From contig CANFZC010000012.1 in the NCBI GenBank assembly GCA_947451475.1, forward strand, positions 1 to 49,404: DNA of 49,404 bases. The letters run 5' to 3'. The notes beneath the pieces are model-generated. The model did no database searches. It had not been told where the DNA came from and saw nothing but the letters and a program-made list of their open reading frames with translations. The position numbers and the translations under genes were made by a program. This document shows, piece after piece, positions 42,013 to 49,404 of this stretch; the stretch's first letter is position 1; the number at the start of each line of letters is the position of its first letter. The DNA is from Flavobacteriaceae bacterium (GTDB taxonomy: Bacteria > Bacteroidota > Bacteroidia > Flavobacteriales > Flavobacteriaceae).

Positions 42013-42024
42013 TGACAATTGTCA
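42013..42024. promoter_or_regulatory. Candidate operator upstream of the second CstB-like gene
   Basis: TGACAATTGTCA is a perfect 12-bp palindrome placed just upstream of the -33 region of the minus-strand promoter. The position suits an activator. It has no match upstream of the first CstB-like gene. Confidence 0.4.
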
Positions 42025-42137
42025 GTTTATTGTAATTCATTCATTTAGCAAACTCTAAAGTTTTTATTTTTATTTATAATAAAATTAATAATACTCCGTT
42101 TTATAATGTAGTAATTTGCACTAAATACAATTTGACA

Positions 42138-43691
42138 ATGGATACAATAAAAATACTTTGGGTTGATGATGAAATTGATTTATTAAAACCACATATTTTA
42201 TTCTTAGAAAAAAAAAACTATAAAGTAACAACATACAACAACGGTCGTGATGCAATTGACGCCTTTGAAGATGGCAATTTTGATATTGTTTTCCTTGATG
42301 AGAATATGCCTGGAATGAGCGGATTAGAAACCCTTTCAGAAATGAAAGAAAAAAAATCTTCTACACCTGTTATAATGATAACAAAAAGTGAAGAAGAATA
42401 TATAATGGAAGAAGCCATAGGCTCCAAAATTGCAGATTACTTAATTAAACCTGTAAATCCTAATCAGATTTTATTAAGCTTAAAGAAAAACCTAGACCAT
42501 TCAAGACTGATTTCTGAAAAAACCACCTTGGACTACCAAAAAGAATTTAGAAAAATTGCTATGGACATGGCAATGGTAGGCACTTATGAAGAATGGATAG
42601 AACTTTACAAAAAATTGTTGTTTTGGGAATTAGAATTAGAAAACATTAATGATCAAAGTATGTTTGAAATTCTGGAAAGCCAAAAAGTAGAAGCAAATGT
42701 CCAATTCGGTAAATTCATCGAACGAAATTATGAAGATTGGTTTTTACCAAAAACGGATAAGCCTATACAATCGCATACTTTATTCAGAGAATTAGTAGTT
42801 CCTGAATTAGTCAAAAAAGATAAGCCTATTTTATTTGTGGTTATCGATAATTTGAGATACGATCAATGGAAAGCCATTGAAAATGTGGTAGCCAATCACT
42901 ATAAATTAGAAAAAGAGATTCCTTATTATGCGAGTTTACCAACAGCTACTCAATATGCCCGTAATTCGATATTTTCTGGTTTAACACCATTGGAAATGGA
43001 AAAACAATTTCCTCAATATTGGAAAAATGATATTGAAGATGGTGGTAAAAATCTATATGAAGCAGAATTTTTAACGGCTCATTTAAAACGTTTAGGATTA
43101 AACATCAAGCAAGATTATTTTAAAATAACCAATTTAGCCAGTGGTAAAAAGCTAGCTGAAAACTTCAAGGGACTAAAAGACAATAACTTAGTTACTGTTG
43201 TGTACAATTTTGTTGATATGCTTTCTCATGCTAAAACCGAAATGGATGTAGTAAAAGAATTAGCCTCTGACGATAAAGCCTATCGCTCTTTAACGTTAAG
43301 TTGGTTCAAAAATTCACCGCTTTTGGAAATTATTCAACAAGGGCAAAAGCTGGGTTTTAAGTTAATTATCACCACAGACCACGGGACCATAAATGTTAAA
43401 AACCCATCTAAAGTGATTGGCGATAAGAACACAAGCTTAAACCTTCGATACAAAACTGGAAGAAGTTTAACTTATGAAGAAAAAGATGTTTATGCAGTTA
43501 GAGATCCTAAAAAAATTGGGTTGCCTACCATAAATATGAGTAGTTCCTATATTTTCGCTAAGAATGATTTATTTTTGGCCTACGTGAACAATTATAATCA
43601 TTACGTTAGTTACTATAGAAACACCTATCAGCACGGCGGTATTTCATTGGAAGAAATGATTGTACCTTTTTTAGTATTTAATCCTAAATAA
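42138..43691 (+). CDS. porX: PorX: response regulator with PglZ phosphatase domain, type IX secretion
   Basis: 517 aa from ATG 42138. Residues 1-125 are a receiver (WVDDE, phospho-acceptor D54 in VFLDENMPGMSG, Lys in LIKPVNP). A helical linker leads to an alkaline-phosphatase-superfamily PglZ domain (about 205-515) with FVVIDNLRYDQW, T271 in SLPTATQYARNS and TTDHGTI, the metal and nucleophile residues. With this start the nucleophile is T271, the number I recall for Flavobacterium johnsoniae PorX. PorX, with the kinase PorY, controls type IX secretion and gliding. The porY gene is not in this window. tsaE follows after 12 bp. Confidence 0.95.
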   Translation: MDTIKILWVDDEIDLLKPHILFLEKKNYKVTTYNNGRDAIDAFEDGNFDIVFLDENMPGMSGLETLSEMKEKKSSTPVIMITKSEEEYIMEEAIGSKIADYLIKPVNPNQILLSLKKNLDHSRLISEKTTLDYQKEFRKIAMDMAMVGTYEEWIELYKKLLFWELELENINDQSMFEILESQKVEANVQFGKFIERNYEDWFLPKTDKPIQSHTLFRELVVPELVKKDKPILFVVIDNLRYDQWKAIENVVANHYKLEKEIPYYASLPTATQYARNSIFSGLTPLEMEKQFPQYWKNDIEDGGKNLYEAEFLTAHLKRLGLNIKQDYFKITNLASGKKLAENFKGLKDNNLVTVVYNFVDMLSHAKTEMDVVKELASDDKAYRSLTLSWFKNSPLLEIIQQGQKLGFKLIITTDHGTINVKNPSKVIGDKNTSLNLRYKTGRSLTYEEKDVYAVRDPKKIGLPTINMSSSYIFAKNDLFLAYVNNYNHYVSYYRNTYQHGGISLEEMIVPFLVFNPK

Positions 43692-43703
43692 TATAGTTAG
43701 CCA

Positions 43704-44111
43704 ATGGAAATTATTTTTTCAATTGACGAAATTAATGACGTTGCTCGTAAAATTATCGATGAAAACCCAAATAAAGTAATCTTATTTCATGGTCAAATGG
43801 GTGTTGGTAAAACTACTTTAATAAAAGCATTAGCTCTTACTTTAGGGGTTAACGACCCAACCAGTAGTCCTACATTTTCATTAGTAAACGAATACAAAAT
43901 CGCTACTAATAATTTTGTATTTCACTTTGATGTATATCGATTACAATCAGAAACTGAAGCGCTAGATATGGGAATTGACGAATACTTTTATTCTGGAAAT
44001 TGGTGCTTTATAGAATGGGCCGATAAAATTCCTAATCTAATTCCAAAAGATCACAGCACCATTCATTTGTCTCTAACCGTTGATGGTAAAAGATATTTAA
44101 GGTTAACATAA
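43704..44111 (+). CDS. tsaE: tRNA threonylcarbamoyladenosine biosynthesis ATPase TsaE
   Basis: 135 aa, the usual TsaE length. Walker A GQMGVGKTTL, the family motif DPTSSPTFSLVNEY, HFDVYRL and WCFIEWADK (Walker B-like) are all seen. It powers the TsaD-TsaB complex that makes t6A37 in ANN-decoding tRNAs. It follows porX by 12 bp and probably shares its transcript. Confidence 0.95.
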   Translation: MEIIFSIDEINDVARKIIDENPNKVILFHGQMGVGKTTLIKALALTLGVNDPTSSPTFSLVNEYKIATNNFVFHFDVYRLQSETEALDMGIDEYFYSGNWCFIEWADKIPNLIPKDHSTIHLSLTVDGKRYLRLT

Positions 44112-44155
44112 TTGGATAATATTTTGTAATTTGTGCCAACATTCAATTGCGCATC

Positions 44156-45349
44156 ATGGCTATTACTCCGTTTACTAAGCAACAACTTTTACCTCAAGAA
44201 GAAAAATTAGAAGTATACCGTCATAAAAGTGAGCTTTTTATAGGCATTCCAAAAGAAACCTCCTACCAAGAAAGACGTATATGTCTAACCCCTGACGCCG
44301 TTAATTCCTTAACATCCCATGGGCATAAAGTTATGATAGAATCTGGTGCCGGATTAAGTTCTAGCTATACAGATAAAGAATTCAGTGATGCTGGAGCGAC
44401 CATAACAAATGACATTAAAAAAGTTTTAGGATGTCCTATTATACTAAAAGTAGAACCTTTAACTATGGATGAAATTGCAATGGTTAATACCAATACAATA
44501 ATCATATCTGCCATTCAAATAAAAACTAGAAAAACTGCATATTTCGAAGCGTTAATAAAAAAGAAGATTACTGCATTAGCCTTTGAATACATAAAAGATG
44601 AAGATGGTTCTTATCCAGCAGTAAAATCACTAAGTGAAATAGCAGGTACTGCCTCAGTACTTATTGCAGCAGAGTTAATGATTAATAATGAATTTGGAAA
44701 AGGTTTGTTGTTAGGAAATATTACAGGTGTTCCTCCCACCGATGTAGTAATTCTCGGAGCAGGAACAGTAGGTGAATTTGCAGCTAAAACAGCTTTAGGT
44801 CTTGGGGCAAGTGTTAAAGTATTTGACAATTCAATAACCAAACTTCGTAGACTTCAGAACAATTTAAATCAAAGAATATTTACCTCAACCATTCAACCCA
44901 AGTCATTACTCAAAGCATTACGCCGTTGCGATGTAGCTATTGGAGCGATGAGAGGCAAAGATCGCTGTCCAGTTGTAGTGACCGAAACTATGGTTGAGCA
45001 TATGAAAAAAGGAGCAGTCATCGTAGATGTAAGCATTGACACGGGTGGATGTTTTGAAACTTCTGAAGTTACAACCCATGAATCACCAACTTTTATAAAA
45101 AACGATATTATACATTATTGCGTTCCAAATATACCCTCTAGGTATTCTAAAACTGCTTCCCTTTCGATTAGTAATATAATTACACCCTACTTATTGCAAA
45201 TCGCTGAAGATGGCGGAATAGAAAGTGCGATTCGTTGCAATAAAGGACTAAAAAACGGCGTATACATCTATCATGGTATTTTGACCAATAAAGCCATAGG
45301 GGAATGGTTTAATCTTCCAGATAGTGATATTAATTTAATAGTTTTCTAA
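44156..45349 (+). CDS. Alanine dehydrogenase / transhydrogenase-alpha-like protein
   Basis: 397 aa from ATG 44156 (MAITPFTKQQLLPQEEKLEV). It has the AlaDH/PNT N-terminal domain (FIGIPKETSYQERRICLTPDAV) and an NAD-binding Rossmann fold (VVILGAGTVGEFAAKTALGLGASVKVFD). Databases name such proteins alanine dehydrogenase. In true AlaDH a Lys before Glu-Pro and a His 19 residues after that Pro are catalytic; here that part reads ILKVEP (96-101) and the position after 19 residues is Ile120/Gln121. It therefore may not act on alanine. Upstream GTAATTTG is a poor -7 box. The gene is followed by a DUF4258-like gene. Confidence 0.8.
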   Translation: MAITPFTKQQLLPQEEKLEVYRHKSELFIGIPKETSYQERRICLTPDAVNSLTSHGHKVMIESGAGLSSSYTDKEFSDAGATITNDIKKVLGCPIILKVEPLTMDEIAMVNTNTIIISAIQIKTRKTAYFEALIKKKITALAFEYIKDEDGSYPAVKSLSEIAGTASVLIAAELMINNEFGKGLLLGNITGVPPTDVVILGAGTVGEFAAKTALGLGASVKVFDNSITKLRRLQNNLNQRIFTSTIQPKSLLKALRRCDVAIGAMRGKDRCPVVVTETMVEHMKKGAVIVDVSIDTGGCFETSEVTTHESPTFIKNDIIHYCVPNIPSRYSKTASLSISNIITPYLLQIAEDGGIESAIRCNKGLKNGVYIYHGILTNKAIGEWFNLPDSDINLIVF

Positions 45350-45414
45350 AATAAACCTTCGTAAAATTTATTGACTATCTAACATTGATTACTTTTGCAA
45401 AAAAATAATCAACT

Positions 45415-45795
45415 ATGAAATTCTATCAACGATTTGCCTACTATATGGTGGGATTTAGTATTGGGATATTTTTTGTGGCGGTAGTTCTAAGTGGAAAAGA
45501 CACAAGATGTAATTATTTCCCAAATGCAAGAGTGCTAAACGACATTAGAAATAAACCTTTTATATACGATACAGAAGCATCTAGGCGACTATCAGAAGAT
45601 TGGGTCGATACAGCGGATGTTAAAAACATTTTAACCATTGGTGACGTAGATTTTGATAAAAGCAATATACCAAGAGAAGGCGGCAAATTATACATCATCT
45701 ATGGAACAACTAAGAAAAAGAAAGAAGTTACCTTAGAAGTTATTAATTATCCTGAGAAAGCAATACTAAAGAACATCTTAAAGAAATCAAATTAA
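45415..45795 (+). CDS. Membrane-anchored DUF4258-like protein
   Basis: 126 aa. A membrane helix or uncleaved signal (YYMVGFSIGIFFVAVVLSG, about residues 8-26) precedes a small soluble domain (NARVLNDIRNKPFIYD, VKNILTIGDVDFDKSN, GGKLYIIYGTTKKKKEVTLEVINY) resembling the DUF4258 fold. The role is unknown. It lies 65 bp after the AlaDH-like gene in the same direction, and a terminator hairpin follows. Confidence 0.65.
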   Translation: MKFYQRFAYYMVGFSIGIFFVAVVLSGKDTRCNYFPNARVLNDIRNKPFIYDTEASRRLSEDWVDTADVKNILTIGDVDFDKSNIPREGGKLYIIYGTTKKKKEVTLEVINYPEKAILKNILKKSN

Positions 45796-45810
45796 TAGTA
45801 ACCTACCATA

Positions 45811-45840
45811 AAAAAAGAGAGCAAATGCTCTCTTTTTTTA
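45811..45840 (+). terminator. Terminator of the DUF4258-like gene
   Basis: AAAAAAGAGAGC (45811-45822), loop AAAT, GCTCTCTTTTTT (45827-45838) with a further T. Confidence 0.9.
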
Positions 45841-45885
45841 TTTCTTATTTTTATAATTATTCATAATCCATAAGCTATTATAAAC

Positions 45886-45918
45886 AACAAAGGGTTGTCA
45901 ATTTGACAACCCTTTGTT
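45886..45918 (-). terminator. Terminator of secDF
   Basis: A 15-bp perfect stem (AACAAAGGGTTGTCA at 45886-45900 with 45904-45918) and a 3-nt loop, 19 bp after the secDF stop on the minus strand. Its T tract is short. Confidence 0.75.
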
Positions 45919-45936
45919 TATTTTTTAACTAATGAA

Positions 45937-48897
45937 TTAGTTACCATGTCTTTTTTCAATATCATCAATTGCATCTTTATTCATGGTATCAACTAACACC
46001 GGTGTTGCAATAAATAATGAAGAATAAGTTCCAACAATAATACCAATCAACATTGCAAAAACAAATCCTTTGATAGAATCACCTCCAAAGATGAACATTA
46101 TTAATAACACCATAATCATCGTTAATGATGTATTTAAGGTTCTTGACAACGTAGTATTAATAGATGCATTTACCACATCTTTGAAGTGACCTTTTCTGTC
46201 ACCAGCAAGGAACTCTCTAATTCTGTCGAATACAATTACAGTATCATTCATCGAGTATCCAATAACGGTCAAGATAGCCGCAATAAAGTGCTGATCCATT
46301 TCCATGTGGAACGGCATATATTTGTACAGCGCCGAATATAGACCCAAAACAAATATTACGTCATGAATAACCGCCGCAATAGCTCCTAAAGAATATTGCC
46401 ACTTACGGAATGATATTACTAAATATAAACCAACTACCAACATAGCTCCGATAACAGCCCAAAACGAGTTTGTTTTAATATCGGCGGAAATAGCAGCTCC
46501 AACTTTAGATGCCTGAAGTACTCCTACTGTTTTACCATCATAAGTATTAATGAATTTATCATAAGTCACATCAGCACTGAAATACTTTTTCAAACCTGAA
46601 TATAACTTCTCATTTACATCTTTATCCACTTCAACACCTTCTTCTTTGATTTTGTATTTAGTGGTAATTTTTAATTGATCATCTTCTCCGAAAACTTTAG
46701 CTTCTACTGTAGTTCCAAATGCTGTTGATAATTCTTCTGCAACCTTGGTTGATTCTACCGGTTTTTCAAATTTAATTTGGAATGTTCTACCTCCAACAAA
46801 ATCAACACCTTGGTCTAATCCATTAAAATAGAAAGAAACACAACTTGCTACAACAACAGCTGAAGAAAACATGTAAGACCATTTTTTAATACCAACAAAA
46901 TCAAAATGGAATCCTGTGAACCAATTTTTAGTTAAGTTAGTTGTAAAAGTCAAATTTCTATTATGAGCGATATCTTTATCAATAAAGATACGTGCAATGA
47001 AAATTGAAGTGAACAATGAAGTGAATATACCAATCAATAAGGTTAAAGCAAAACCTTGAATTAATCCTGTACCAAACACAAATAAAATAGTACCTGTTAA
47101 GACGTGAGTAACGTTTGCATCAATAATTGAACGCATAGCTCCTTTCCATCCATAAGAAGTCACTACGGCATCACTTAATGTCTTGCCTTCTCTTAACTCC
47201 TCTTTTGCTCTTTCATAAATAATGATATTTGCATCTACTGCCGTACCTAATGTTAATACGATACCTGCAATACCCGGTAAGGTCAATACAAATCCAAAAC
47301 TTGCCATTACACCAAACAAGAACAATAAGTTCAACAACAAAGCCGCATTAGCATACCATCCAGCTCTACCATAATAGAACACCATCCAGAAACATACTAA
47401 TAAGAAACCAACTATTGAAGAGATTAAACCTGCATGAATAGCAATCTCTCCTAAGGATGGCCCAACAACTTCTGACTGAATAATTTCAGCAGCAGCTGGT
47501 AATTTACCCGCTCTTAAAACATTAGCTAAATCCTTGGTTTCTGAAATTTCAAAGTTACCTGATATTTCAGATCTACCACCAGAAATAGGACCAGAGGTAA
47601 CTCCTGGTGCAGAATAAACTACATCATCAAGTACAATGGCTATATAACTTTTTTGCGTGTAAGCTCTACCCGTTAATTCTTCCCATGTTTTTGCTCCAGC
47701 ACCATTCATTTGCATAGTTACCGAAGGTTTACCCATTTGGTCAAATGAATCTCTTGCATCAACAATAACACCACCACTCATAGGAGCATTATTATCTCTA
47801 TTCCCTTTTAAAGCATATAATTCAGCAGTTTCTGATTCTTTTTTAGTTTTCTCATCAACTTTTACAACTGGTTTTCCCCAAACAAATTTTGCATATCTTT
47901 TGTCTGCCGGTAATAAAGAACGAATTTCTGCTCTGTTTAAATAACTATTGATCACATCAATATTTTTAACATCTGCAATCAATAAAATTGGACCTCCTCC
48001 TTGTGAAAGGAATTTGTCAAATAATGGATTTTTTCCTTTTTTAGCAGCTGTTGAATCCTTGTCTTTATCAGTCAATAAATTATTAATTGAATCTCCAGGT
48101 TTTGCAGTTTCAGCTTTTACATCTTCTTTTACAGTAGCTTTCAATGCCTCGTTAGCAGACTGTAAAAAGCCCATCATCTCCTCAGCTTTGTAGGTTTCCC
48201 AAAACTCTAATTCTGCTTTACTTGAAACTAATTTCTTGATACGATCTACATCTTTTGCACCAGGTAACTCAATCAAGATTCTTCCTGTTTGACCTAGTTT
48301 CGCAATGTTTGGTTGTGTAACACCAAATTTATCGATACGACTTCTCAATACGCCGAAAGCAGATTCAACTGACTCGTCAACTTTTTTCACTAATACCTTT
48401 TTAACTTGATCATCAGTCATGTTGAAATCAACAATTCCCTGAAGGTTTCTGTTAGCAAAAATATCCGGTGAAGCTAATTTTGTAGTTCCTTTATTAGCAT
48501 CAAACGCTTCGAAAAAAGCATCTAAATACGATTGATTTCCTCTTTGATTCGCTTTGGCATCTTCTAAAGCCTTATTGAAAACAGGGTTTTTAGAATTGTT
48601 TGACAATTGCACCAATACGTCTTTAACTGAAATCTGAAGAATTACGTTGATTCCTCCTTCAAGGTCAAGTCCTTTGTTGATTTGTTTGTCCTTTACTTCA
48701 TTATAAGTAAAGAAATCAAGAAAGACTTTCTCTTTTCCAATAGAGTCAAGATATTTAACTTCTTTTTGTGGATTCCCCTTAGCGTAAGCTTTGGCGGCAT
48801 CTTTTACATTGTTAGCCACAAATGTGAAAGAAAGTTGGTAGATACTTACCAAAGCAAATAGAATTGCGAAAAATTTAACTAGTCCTTTATTCTGCAT
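45937..48897 (-). CDS. secDF: Protein translocase SecDF (fused)
   Basis: 986 aa, a single chain with SecD (about residues 1-660) followed by SecF (about 680-980), as is usual in Bacteroidetes. The first helix is at 7-28, the large periplasmic P1 region has INKGLDLEGGINVILQI (the SecD start motif), and the RND-like helices hold GIVLTLGTAVDANIIIYERAKEELREGKTL in SecD and VIGYSMNDTVIVFDRIRE in SecF. It uses the proton gradient to pull exported proteins through SecYEG. It is monocistronic, with a -7 box at 48949-48956. Confidence 0.96.
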   Translation of the reverse strand: MQNKGLVKFFAILFALVSIYQLSFTFVANNVKDAAKAYAKGNPQKEVKYLDSIGKEKVFLDFFTYNEVKDKQINKGLDLEGGINVILQISVKDVLVQLSNNSKNPVFNKALEDAKANQRGNQSYLDAFFEAFDANKGTTKLASPDIFANRNLQGIVDFNMTDDQVKKVLVKKVDESVESAFGVLRSRIDKFGVTQPNIAKLGQTGRILIELPGAKDVDRIKKLVSSKAELEFWETYKAEEMMGFLQSANEALKATVKEDVKAETAKPGDSINNLLTDKDKDSTAAKKGKNPLFDKFLSQGGGPILLIADVKNIDVINSYLNRAEIRSLLPADKRYAKFVWGKPVVKVDEKTKKESETAELYALKGNRDNNAPMSGGVIVDARDSFDQMGKPSVTMQMNGAGAKTWEELTGRAYTQKSYIAIVLDDVVYSAPGVTSGPISGGRSEISGNFEISETKDLANVLRAGKLPAAAEIIQSEVVGPSLGEIAIHAGLISSIVGFLLVCFWMVFYYGRAGWYANAALLLNLLFLFGVMASFGFVLTLPGIAGIVLTLGTAVDANIIIYERAKEELREGKTLSDAVVTSYGWKGAMRSIIDANVTHVLTGTILFVFGTGLIQGFALTLLIGIFTSLFTSIFIARIFIDKDIAHNRNLTFTTNLTKNWFTGFHFDFVGIKKWSYMFSSAVVVASCVSFYFNGLDQGVDFVGGRTFQIKFEKPVESTKVAEELSTAFGTTVEAKVFGEDDQLKITTKYKIKEEGVEVDKDVNEKLYSGLKKYFSADVTYDKFINTYDGKTVGVLQASKVGAAISADIKTNSFWAVIGAMLVVGLYLVISFRKWQYSLGAIAAVIHDVIFVLGLYSALYKYMPFHMEMDQHFIAAILTVIGYSMNDTVIVFDRIREFLAGDRKGHFKDVVNASINTTLSRTLNTSLTMIMVLLIMFIFGGDSIKGFVFAMLIGIIVGTYSSLFIATPVLVDTMNKDAIDDIEKRHGN

Positions 48898-48948
48898 TAT
48901 TACTAAAAATTAATTAATTTTTGTTTTCAATCTGTTCTCAGCAAAAAA

Positions 48949-48956
48949 CAAAACTA
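48949..48956 (-). promoter_or_regulatory. -7 box of secDF
   Basis: The minus strand reads TAGTTTTG, an exact TANNTTTG, 51 bp before the secDF start. No clean -33 box is seen. Confidence 0.45.
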
Positions 48957-49245
48957 TTGAAATTCAAAACATTATAAGCTAAAGCATTGAATTTACAACA
49001 ATTCTATTTTTTTTAGAAACGTGCAAATATATAATTCTATATAAGATTAACCAATTATTTCCCAATTAATATCAAAAAAAATGACAGTAAAAATCATTGC
49101 TCTTCAATTTAGGAAGTATTATTACAGAATAGTCAAATTTGAAATAGTAAAATTGTGATATACCTATTTTTTTTATATTAAAATAACAATTTGATAAATC
49201 AATCGATTTCGCTAACGATGTAAAACAATTTTCTCTCATATTAAT

Positions 49246-49253
49246 TATATTTG
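49246..49253 (+). promoter_or_regulatory. -7 box of icd
   Basis: TATATTTG is an exact TANNTTTG, 44 bp before the ATG at 49298. Confidence 0.5.
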
Positions 49254-49297
49254 TCGTCGCGAAAATTTATAATTACAAAACAACAAACCTCAACAAT

Positions 49298-49404
49298 ATG
49301 GCAAAAATTAAAGTAGCTAATCCGGTGGTAGAAATCGATGGCGATGAAATGACACGAATTATTTGGAGCTTCATTAAAGAACAATTAATTCTTCCTTATT
49401 TAGA
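49298..49404 (+). CDS. icd: NADP-dependent isocitrate dehydrogenase, 5' part only
   Basis: The 35 codons visible ([20 protein letters not shown] then [15 protein letters not shown]) match the N-terminus of the eukaryote-like dimeric NADP isocitrate dehydrogenases, whose signature is [14 protein letters not shown]. The enzyme makes 2-oxoglutarate and NADPH in the TCA cycle. The gene runs off the window edge. It has its own -7 box. Confidence 0.85.
   Translation, partial: MAKIKVANPVVEIDGDEMTRIIWSFIKEQLILPYL

Larger units (their letters stand above)
48898..49297. other. 400-bp divergent gap between secDF and icd
   Basis: AT-rich DNA with two promoter boxes (48949-48956 on the minus strand and 49246-49253 on the plus strand). 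No RNA gene, coding frame or clear operator is seen in between. Confidence 0.6.

Overview
This window looks like a chromosomal segment of a Bacteroidota bacterium, most probably a Flavobacterium or a close relative. Four things point there. Promoters match the Bacteroidetes form (TTTG at -33, about 19 bp, TANNTTTG at -7) and ribosome binding sites are weak. The gene families include porX of the type IX secretion system, a fused secDF, M13 peptidase and DUF4369-thioredoxin lipoproteins. The gene order ftsH, LUD, cdsA, psd, acyl-CoA-binding protein and the order porX-tsaE-ald are, from memory, typical of flavobacteria. Base composition is AT-rich from about 13 kb onward. No rRNA, CRISPR array, transposase or prophage gene was seen.

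1-12.7 kb (visibly richer in G+C): a divergent XRE/LexA-like regulator (partial) and a translesion-synthesis pair (DNA polymerase IV and an error-prone DnaE) with a palindromic candidate operator between them; a DoxX membrane protein; a secreted carboxypeptidase-regulatory-like-domain protein; and a complete RND efflux operon (adaptor, pump, outer-membrane channel) with an inverted repeat upstream.

12.8-25 kb: two small unknown proteins, an MsbA-like ABC exporter, a CHASE-PAS histidine kinase with a single-domain response regulator, a sulfite-exporter/CstB-like sulfur module, a DUF4369-TlpA thioredoxin, tRNA-Tyr, an MbnP/MbnH-like copper-protein and diheme-enzyme pair, a SIMPL protein and a rhomboid protease.

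25-32 kb: a LpxL-type acyltransferase, a class V aminotransferase, then the least explained block: a 31-codon secreted-peptide gene with its own promoter and terminator, a 164-aa unknown protein, a TPR histidine kinase and LuxR response regulator, a hairpin-rich gap and two small orphan proteins.

32-49 kb: birA, rsfS, ftsH, then a run LUD-cdsA-psd-ACBP-lipoprotein superoxide dismutase (lipid synthesis plus envelope oxidative defence), an M13 peptidase, a Cys/Lys-rich secreted peptide, a second CstB-like enzyme, porX, tsaE, an alanine-dehydrogenase-like protein, a DUF4258-like protein, secDF and the start of an NADP isocitrate dehydrogenase gene.

Most of the window is chromosomal housekeeping and envelope biology. 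No clearly new large system was found. The best candidates for follow-up are the 27.6-31.7 kb block, the two CstB-like copies with different upstream DNA, the alanine-dehydrogenase-like protein without the usual catalytic residues, and the operator-like palindromes.
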